In this document: piece after piece, positions 56,391 to 64,000 of the stretch
Position numbering within the stretch: the first letter of the stretch is position 1
How the letters are laid out: every line of letters starts with the position of its first letter
Source of the DNA: Bimuria novae-zelandiae CBS 107.79
Taxonomy: Eukaryota; Ascomycota; Dothideomycetes; Pleosporales; Didymosphaeriaceae
DNA length: 64,000 nt
NCBI GenBank assembly: GCA_010015655.1
Contig: ML976667.1
Span: 265,002-329,001, forward strand
Reading direction: 5' to 3'
The notes under the pieces: generated by a model
The model's database searches: none
Seen by the model: only the letters and a program-made list of their open reading frames with translations
What the model was told of the DNA's origin: nothing
Program-made: the position numbers and the translations under genes

Positions 56391-57802
56391 ATGGCCACCA
56401 AAACGCCCTATACGCCGATCCCGAAGAGCGAGGTGTTGGCAATCGTGCTCGCTGCCTACGTGCCTGCCTTACTCCTCTGCCTCTATGGCCGTCTCCCCTC
56501 GTCTGTCGCGGACTTCTATGCCGCGCATCCATGGGAATTCATTGCAGGCACTTTCTTCCTACCCATGTTGGGTGTGATGTACTTGCACCCCCGCTCGCCC
56601 TTGCGCTTGGCTATCATTCCAATCGTTACCCTGGGTTATTTCGCTTATCGCACAACGGTGCCTCGGTTCATCAAGAATAGATCCGTGGCCAGCTTCCCGG
56701 AGGGCCCTTTCTACCTGCTGTTCCTGACGACGGTAGACGCGCTGGTGCTGCGCCGCATCTATCTGGGCCAGGACGGAAAAGAAAAGTCTGAGCGTCTCGT
56801 GAGCCGGGAGAAAAACCAGACCAAGGCGAATGCACAAGACACGAGCGGCATCTTGTCTTGGAGAGCGATTGGATGGGCGCATAGAGTTGTCTTCAGCTAT
56901 CGTGCCATTGGCTTGCCAAAGCAGACACCCAATATTCCAAAGTGGTCCAACAAAGACCCCAGCTACGTACCTTCTAGGACCTCGTTCCTTGCGAGGCGAG
57001 GTATCGCTGTTGTAGGCGCATTCTTGGTCATCGATTTCCTCAGCCATCAACCCAAACCCGATCCTGAAGATTTCTCCGCTGAGAAGGCACTGCTGTTCCC
57101 TCCGGCGCACACACTCAACGGCGCGACCATTGGCACGCGCATCTTCAGTACCGTGCTCTGGTGGACCATTCTACGTCTCAACATTGGGTTGTTTTACAAT
57201 CTCTTCAGCTGGTTTGGCGTTGCGACGTTCCTCACATCGCCTGCCGACTGGCCGCCCTACTTTGGCAGCGTCTTCGACTCGTACAATTTGCGCAGATTCT
57301 GGTCGTAAGTTCGGACCGTCTCACCCTAAGACCAAGCTAACGAGAGCGCAGCGTCTTCTGGCACACCGGGCTGCGAAACCCGCTCAACAGCACCGCTACT
57401 TTCTTCGCGTACGATGTGTTCCGTTTTCCGAAAGGATCCTTGCTCGGGCGCTACACGAGCGCTTACCTGACCTTCGCGCTGTCGGGGTACGTCCACACGC
57501 TGATGGATAACACGGCAGGCATCCCGCTCGCGACGAACACGGCGTGGAAGCTGTTCGTAATGCAGGCCATCGGCATTACCGTGGAGGATTTTGTTGAGAG
57601 TACCTACCACCGGGTCGTGGGCCCTGGCAACGGCAAGTCCACTGTGCTGTGGAAGAAGGCAATTGGATTTGTCTGGGTGCTGGGCTGGATGGCGTGGACC
57701 ACTCCGCCATGGAGCTATCAAAACATGAGACACGATGCCGACCCGTTGTACCCGTTCAGCGTCGTAGAGAGGTTCCAGGCGTCGACTGCTAAAGCTGCAT
57801 AG
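56391..57802 (+). CDS. MBOAT/wax-synthase-like membrane O-acyltransferase
   Basis: Two exons (56391-57304, 57352-57802; 47-nt intron) give 454 residues. About eight membrane segments. The family core is RTSFLARRG, then FSTVLWWTILRLNIGLFYNL, SYNLRRFWSVFWHTGLRNPL across the splice, and ALSGYVHTLMD with the likely catalytic His, the pattern of wax-synthase-type acyltransferases that fungi use to acetylate secondary metabolites. It probably transfers an acetyl or longer acyl group from acyl-CoA to a hydroxyl of the product at the ER membrane. Such genes are unusual beside a BBE/NR-PKS set, which makes the cluster distinctive. Confidence 0.88.
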
Positions 57803-58373
57803 GCGATGCGGCACAGCCAGTTTACTGGCAGAGCGGAACGGACAGTCATCTGAGTAACGCCATCCCCAAGACAAGAGGAGAGTAGGTGTCGTATAAAGCC
57901 GCAGCTGGATTGTAAATAGAAGCGTCACTCGCTTTACATATCACGGAGTTACGTATTACATTCAAAATAAATCATTCGCCAATTTTGCCCTGTGGTATCG
58001 CGTCAGTACACACTAAGGCTGGACGTGAACAGTCCCACCTGTTGTGCTAGAGGCATGCCGCGTGTACAGATTTTAGAGATTCTGCGTCGTCGTCGTCGCT
58101 GCACTTGACGCTGAATCCACCTCGGAACCCAAAACTGGTAGAGAAGTCGTAGTTGAACAAGGACGTGGGTCTTTCCAGCAGGGAGACGGAAAGTGGGGGC
58201 TAACTCATCTTTCTCTTGGCGCGTCACGCGTCGCTTCTAACCTCAGACGCGCTTTCCAACCACGTTCACTTCCGGACACCTCAACAGGACCGGTTTTGGT
58301 CATCAATCATTTCGCATGAGCATTGAATCTATCTATCGATCTATCTGTCTCTGGTGAACCAGACTTATCCTGT
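57803..58373. other. Intergenic, convergent 3' ends
   Basis: No gene seen. Confidence 0.4.
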
Positions 58374-59982
58374 TCACGGCGCCGCTGCTAGGGGGTATGA
58401 CTTGTTGAAGATGTTCTCCGGGTCAAACTTCTGCTTGAGTTCCGCAAGACGCGGCAGGTTCTTACCAAAAATTCGTCGCGGGTCGACCAAAAGGGCTGCC
58501 GCAGACGATTAGCCGTTGACTTTAGTTTTGTCACGTCAGAGTACTCACCGTCGTAGTTTCCGTATTCGCCTATTGAGTCGGCGACCTCCTTGCCATTCAC
58601 ACGCTCAAGCTCGCGGCGAACCACGGCAGCAGTGTCGGCCACCCACGATCGCACCGTTGCGTCGTCCTCGGCCTTGATCCAGAACGGTCCGATCATGACC
58701 TGGTTGTGGTCGCCACGGATGGCGTGGGCCATGTCCTGCCACGGGTTCAGGACCTTGCCCATGTGGAAGAACTCGAACAACATAATCGACTTGGTGGAGC
58801 CCTCGACTTGTCCGTGCAGCTTCTTCAGCTCGCCGACCAGTGAGTGGACAAAGTTGGGGTCGAGCGGAAGCGTGTACGGCACGCCCTTGGCCAACTTGCG
58901 GTTGCCATAGTCGACCGGACCGTTCATGAGACTGTTCTGCTCGACATAGGGACGGACCTTGGTGGTGTTGATTATCGGCTCAAGCTCCAAGAGAGGCTTG
59001 AAAATCTCCCTAGCCTCAGCCTCCGTACCATCGTGGAAGACCGTAGCGACCACAGCGGGCTCCTGCATGAAGGGAGGTTTGGTAACGCCCATAACCATGG
59101 CAGAGGCGCCATCGGTCGTAGCGACGAGGTTGTTGGCAAAGTTGACGACGCTGGTCAAGGCCTTGGAGGCAGGGAAGATGAGTTGTCCGCTCCACACCTC
59201 GTTCTCCTGGGTATGCAGCTGGAAAGTGAAGTCGACTGCGACACCGAAGCAGTGGCCTGCGCCACGGACTGCCCAGAAGAGATCCTGATTCTCATCGCTG
59301 GAAGCAGTGACAATGCTGCCATCAGCGAGAACCATGGTCACCGCGCGAACCTCATCGATGGTCAGACCGTGGCGACCAGTAAGCCATCCGTAACCACCAC
59401 CGAGCGTCCTATCCTTGGTCAGCCACTTTTTCCTCCCAAAATCCGACTTCGTGAGACTTACAGTCCACCGACACCCGTGTGGTTGATAGTACCTCCAATC
59501 ATGGCGAGCTTGTGTAGCGCAGCAGCTTCGTCAACATCCTTCCAGATGCAGCCGCCTTGTACCTTGGCAGTCTTGTTGTTCAAGTCAATGGACACATTCC
59601 GCATGTGACCCATGTCGATTTGAAGACCACCCTCGATGGAGGCAGCGCCACTGGAGCCGTGCTTCCCGCCGCAGACGGCAAGCGGTACAGAGAACTCCTT
59701 GGACAACAGCACTGCGGTAGAGATGTCCTCAGCTGTCGTAGGGTACACGACGATACCCTAGCATCTCCCGTTAGCAATCGAAGCGACTGGAGTAGAGTAC
59801 ACATTCATACTGCTTGTCTTCTTACTTACAGCCTTCTTTTCCATTTCGTCACTCCATCTTATAATGGCCTGGGCGTAGCCTTCCGAGTCGGGCGTCAACA
59901 CAGTCGAGCTCTTCAAATCACTCCTCAATCTCGCTGCTAGCCCTGCTACGTTATTTGTGGCCATTTTGCTTTTCTTCGTCAA
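58374..59982 (-). CDS. Non-secreted BBE-type FAD oxidoreductase (CTB5/ElcE-like)
   Basis: Four exons (59982-59830, 59757-59462, 59408-58549, 58495-58374; introns 72, 53 and 53 nt) give 476 residues. The last exon provides the expected LPRLAELKQKFDPENIFN ending, which the unspliced frame misses. Motifs: GIVVYPTTAEDI, AVCGGKHGSSGAAS with the FAD-linking His, HTGVGGLTLGGGYGWL, DLFWAVRGAGHCFGVAV. There is no Cys at the second covalent position, so FAD is probably held by one link. No signal peptide. Similar oxidases couple or oxidise naphthols in cercosporin and elsinochrome biosynthesis. It is divergent from the PKS with a shared promoter containing an AflR-type site. ATG 59964 is an alternative start. 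Confidence 0.92.
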
Positions 59983-61148
59983 GTTGATGTGGTTGTTGAG
60001 GACTTAGACACGACTCTTGAATTCGAGTACGAGATGAAAATGTCCTGAAGACGCGCTGAGGCGGACGCAGATATGTTGATCTCATCTAGACGTGTCTCCT
60101 GATCCTCGAACCATTGGCTTCAATGTCTTCGCGCGTTGTTGCTGTTGGTTCAACTCCTTTACACTCGGTAAACCCCTACCCGACACAAGCTCAGCCCGCA
60201 TCCCGAAAGCCGACGGCCCATTCAGGAATGTTTGCTGATATTTCTTACAGAAATTTACCATAAAAGTCCGGTTGCTGTTTAGTAACGTATCGCTCGAAGC
60301 TATCGCATCGCCTGATGCTATTGCCACGGTAGTGAGTGGATCTAATAGCCGCCGCGATGTCCTGATGTATGACATGTGAATCTCTATTGACGTTTTCTTC
60401 GTTACGCATTGATAGATAATCTCCAGAGACTACCCGATCCTTCATGTTGGACGTAGCTTGGCGGCGTGCCCCCAGATTGTGTTCGGTACACCTCCAGACC
60501 CACACACCAGTCCATGACTGGTGACTTTGATTCGGTCGAATGAATTTAGACCGGGTGCACGGGTAACCCGAAGCTTTCTGCGATTCATAGGTTTTCGCTA
60601 CTTCGGAATCCGACCTCTCATATGGACCCACACATTCTGGCCCTAGCCACAACCAGTTAGCTTACGCCTCTGACAAACACCCTGCTGTGCACGTTGTTAT
60701 GCCTTTGATGACCCGAAGGGTGACAGTCGATACGATCGTCAGAAAGACCATTACAAGGAGAATCAGGGCTTACCAAGGTATAGCCCACAACGCGCACAAG
60801 GATACCCGCATACAGTAAGGTCCAGAACGTGACTTCGTGTCCAGACGTATCTACGACCAAGAATCGAAGTTCAGCTCCGTGCAAGCTTGATACAGAGCCG
60901 CGCAAATGGCGTGGCAACGGTCAGATTGTGGCTAACGGACATTGCTCTGGCGAAAGCGTGCCGGAACCAACCCCACAACATACAGTAGCTCCAAACCCGA
61001 CGCAACAAATCTCCAAGCACAGACTATGCCATATATCCCGTCTGTCTACTCTGCTGCTCGTCTACTTCTCCCAAGCCACCCTGTCACAGCACTCTTCTCC
61101 TTTACTGTGTGGCTTCTCACTTGTGTGTTTCGTCGTTCTTTCTCAAGC
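59983..61148. other. Divergent promoter, FAD oxidase / PKS
   Basis: About 1.2 kb without a supported gene. Holds the TCGN5CGA site at 60603-60613. Upstream in-frame ATGs for the PKS add hydrophobic, unconserved sequence and are rejected. Confidence 0.5.
60603..60613. promoter_or_regulatory. AflR-type binding site TCGGAATCCGA
   Basis: Matches TCGN5CGA, the palindrome recognised by AflR-family regulators. It lies 536 bp before the PKS start and 621 bp before the FAD oxidase start. By chance about 16 such sites would be expected in 64 kb of even composition, so position and the AflR-like gene are the support. Confidence 0.45.
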
Positions 61149-64000
61149 ATGTCTGTTTCCTTGTTTCCAGACCAGTTACCAGATACCCGAGGTCTCATTC
61201 GACGAGCCCAAGAAGCGAAGAAACGAACAGTACTTGTCAAGTCCTTCCTCGAAAAGGCATACTCCGCCCTCCGAGCGGAAGTATGGAATCTACCCAGAGA
61301 TGTTAGGAATCAGATACCGCCTTTCAACAGCGTATATGATCTGAGTGAGAGGCATGCTGCCTCCAAAATCCAGCGCGTGGAAGTTTCCAGCGCACTTCTG
61401 GTGATTGCTGAGTTGGCCAACTTCATCGGGTATGTTCAACCGACATCAGAGTGTGGATGGTATGGAGTGCTAACCCTACAATCACAGCCATCATGAGCAG
61501 AATAATCGCAGCCTAGATACCACAGATGACCTTCTCGTTGGAACAGGTCTCGGCCAGCTAGCTGCTGCCGCGGTCGCTTGCGCCGCGAACATCATCGACC
61601 TACCAGATATTGCCGTCGAATCAGTACGGTTAGCGTTCCGTGCGGGAGCAGTAGTGGAAAACTTCTCGATTCCGGCTAGACATGCCGGAGAATCGGACGC
61701 CAGCTGGAGCCTTGTTGTTCCGGGTACCTTCGAAGAAATACAGGCGGAACTTCAGAGCCTACAGGACGCCGCTGTAAGTTCCTGCCTTGAAAGTGCAGTA
61801 AACAACCCACTCACGAGATCAGAACCTTCCTGTGACAAGCCGCGCCTTTATCTCCACTGTCAGCGAATCGGCCAGCACTGTCAATGGCAGTCCCGCACGC
61901 CTCGAATGGCTAACGCGGAACTCGAAGCTTTTCCAATCTCCTGCAGTTCAAGAGATAGAAAGCGTGGGTGTGTGGCATGCCCCTGATATCTATAGCGAGG
62001 AGCAGATCTCCGAAGTTACCGATTCACGGTCCGAGGCTGTAAGCCAGATTCCAGCACCGAGGAGGGCGACGATATCGGCCAGCACCGGAAAGCGATCAGA
62101 AGCCACATCCGCCATCGCACTCTTCACAGAAGCCGTTACTGACATCCTCCGGAGACCTGTACAATGGTCAGCAATCACCAAGACTGTGGCAAGCGATTCT
62201 CTACTTTCGCAAGCCACAGAGCTGGCTGGTTTTGAGGCCTCTCAAGCGACGAAGAGCCTTCAGGCTGCGATTGAGACCGAAGGCTCATCGATCACGCTCC
62301 AAGATCTAGGCCATTGGGTGACGGCCGACACCGGCTCGAAGCCTGTCCAGAATACGGCGAACGTCGCTATTGTCGGAATGTCTGGTCGCTTCCCGGGCGC
62401 AGCCGACGTTGAGGCTCTCTGGCAAGTCTTGGTACAGGGCAAAGACATGCACAAACGCATTCCGAAGGACCGCTTCGACCCTGAAACTCATCATGACCCA
62501 AATGGAAAGGTCAACAACACCAGTCACACCCCGTACGGCGCATTCATCGAGGAGCCTGGCCTATTCGATGCCCGCTTTTTCCACATGTCACCTACCGAAG
62601 CTACTCAAACTGATCCTATGCACCGTTTGGCTCTCGTCACCGCGTACGAGGCACTTGAACAGTCCGGTTTCGTACTCAACTCGACACCGTCATCGCAACA
62701 GGATCGTGTAGGTACTTTCTACGGCCAAACGTCCGACGATTGGCGTGAGGTGAACGCGGCGCAAAACATCGGCACCTATTTCATCCCCGGTGGAGTGCGA
62801 GCATTTGCTCCTGGTCGCATCAGTTACTATTTCGGGTTCCGCGGCCCCAGCTACAGCGTCGATACTGCCTGCTCTTCTAGTATGGCAGCGATTCAAATCG
62901 CGTGCTCGTCTCTGAGGTCCGGCGAATGTGATACCGCGATTGCGGGTGGTGCCAATATCCTGACCGCGCCTGATATCTTTGCGGGTCTCAGTCGTGGCCA
63001 GTTCCTCTCGAAAACGGGCGCTTGCAAAACCTGGGATAGCAAAGCTGATGGCTATTGCCGAGCTGATGGTGTCGGCTCCGTCGTGTTGAAACGACTGGAC
63101 GATGCCATCAATGACAAAAACAATATTCTGGGTGTTATTCTTGGCACTGCTACGAACCACTCTGCCGATGCCATTTCAATCACTCACCCGCACGCTGGTA
63201 ACCAGGCCTACCTCTACCAGAGCGTTCTCCATGAGGCTGGTGTCGACCCATTGGACATCAGCTACGTGGAAATGCACGGAACTGGCACCCAAGCCGGTGA
63301 TATGGCTGAGATTGGCTCCGTAACTACCGTCTTTGCTCCTGAACACGCTCGTGGTTCCGATCCGGCAAAAACGCTGCACATCGGAGCAGTCAAATCTAAC
63401 ATAGGTCACGGTGAAGCCGCTGCTGGTATCGGAGCACTCATCAAGGTGCTTCTCATGCTTCAGAAGAACATGATCCCTAAGCACGTTGGCATCAAGCACG
63501 AGATCAACCCCGGTTTCCCTGATCTAGTAGTCCGCAACATCAAGGTGCCGTTCGACAACACCCCTTATCCACGACCCGAAGGCAAGGGGAGGACGGTCTT
63601 CCTCAACAACTTCAGTGCCGCTGGCGGTAACACTGCCATGCTCATCCGAGACGGCCCCGCCCACGCGAAGCCTCTAGGCACTGACCCTCGCACGTTCTTT
63701 CCCTTTGTCACCTCCGCTAAATCACTCGCGTCACTAGCACGACAGGCCAAGACCCTCGCTGCATTCGCTGCGAGCGCCTCGGCAGATGATTTCGCGAGTT
63801 TGTCTTACACCTTGACCGCGCGTCGCATGCACCACAACTACCGTATTGGTGTGACTGCTTCCAGCATGGCGGAATTAAAGACGCTCCTTCAGGCGAAGGC
63901 AGACGAAGGAAACTTCTCCCCCGTGCCCTCGGCCACTCCCAAGCCAGCTTTCGTCTTCACCGGACAGGGCGCATACTACGCTGGCTTGGGCAAGACCCTT
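61149..64000 (+). CDS. Non-reducing polyketide synthase, N-terminal part (SAT-KS-AT...)
   Basis: Partial: three exons (61149-61429, 61488-61773, 61823-64000 and beyond) give 915 residues to the window end, in frame. SAT domain about 1-360, starting MSVSLFPDQLPDTRG; the GxCxG acyl-binding motif reads G112-T-G-L-G, with Gly114 where Cys is expected, while the VWHAP His (about 241) is present. KS domain about 368-795: AIVGMSGRFPGA, DTACSSS with Cys539, EMHGTGTQAGD and NIGHGEAAAG, all intact. AT begins near 897 with FVFTGQGAYYAG. PT, ACP and any TE lie outside. It makes the aromatic backbone of the cluster from malonyl units; chain length and cyclisation cannot be read here. Confidence 0.95.

Noticed and set aside
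58388..58550. Unspliced C-terminus of the second BBE oxidase
   Set aside because: The read-through frame ends in unrelated sequence. Splicing at 58548/58496 restores the conserved family ending.
60942..61148. Upstream extension of the PKS N-terminus
   Set aside because: Begins at a TTG; the added sequence is hydrophobic and unlike any SAT start. ATG 61149 gives the usual SAT beginning.
27844..64000. Assignment to cercosporin, elsinochrome, aflatoxin or monodictyphenone biosynthesis
   Set aside because: Individual genes recall each of these, but the set as a whole fits none of them and the PKS is incomplete.
1..64000. tRNA, rRNA genes or CRISPR arrays
   Set aside because: No tRNA B-box/cloverleaf was found among the GGTTCGA-like strings seen (for example 45317 and 35240), no rRNA-like sequence and no regularly spaced repeats.

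Overview
The window looks like the chromosome of a filamentous ascomycete (Pezizomycotina). Almost every multi-exon gene can be assembled with short introns (43-129 nt, most 45-60 nt; one of 184 nt) with GT..AG ends and CTNAC-like branch points. Gene families are typical of moulds: UstYa, PTH11/rhodopsin-like membrane proteins, GH47 mannosidase, AflR-like regulator, non-reducing PKS. Two AT-rich islands (about 180-850 and 50100-53600) carry transposons whose Trp and Gln codons have become TAG/TAA and which are rich in TpA, the mark of repeat-induced point mutation (RIP). A Dothideomycete is plausible from the gene mix, but class and species cannot be fixed from the sequence alone.

Left part (1-27 kb) is mixed genome: a RIP-degraded hAT transposase; a GNAT acetyltransferase; a UstYa-family gene followed by a small secreted peptide with one Kex2 site; a rhodopsin-like membrane protein; an amino-acid/choline-type permease; a 234-bp MITE; three tandem secreted proteins sharing a signal-peptide/KR design; a 67-residue one-TM protein with a 14-nt first exon; a GH47 mannosidase; a head-to-head pair of related unknown proteins (one ending in a J-like HPD segment); an SRR1-like protein; a sulfite-oxidase-type molybdoenzyme; and a second rhodopsin-like gene.

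Right part (about 27.8-64 kb) reads as one large aromatic-polyketide gene cluster, cut off by the window end. In order: a P450 remnant, a P450, an MFS exporter, a second P450, a zinc-type dehydrogenase, an SDR of the tetrahydroxynaphthalene/versicolorin reductase kind, a scytalone-dehydratase-like protein, a secreted BBE-type FAD oxidase, an aldo-keto reductase, an AflR-like Zn2Cys6 regulator, an O-methyltransferase, a 3.6-kb RIPed transposon island, an NmrA-like reductase, an MBOAT acyltransferase, a second (non-secreted) BBE-type oxidase, and the N-terminal 915 residues of a non-reducing PKS (SAT, KS, start of AT). Several neighbours share divergent promoters (P450/MFS, SDR/dehydratase, NmrA/MBOAT, FAD oxidase/PKS). 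The PKS/oxidase promoter holds a TCGN5CGA site of the type AflR proteins bind.

Taken together, the enzymes suggest an aromatic polyketide that is partly deoxygenated (reductase plus dehydratase), O-methylated, O-acylated and oxidatively modified or coupled, then exported. The product is not predictable from this window. The PKS SAT domain has Gly where the catalytic Cys is expected. All exon boundaries are read by eye and are inference.
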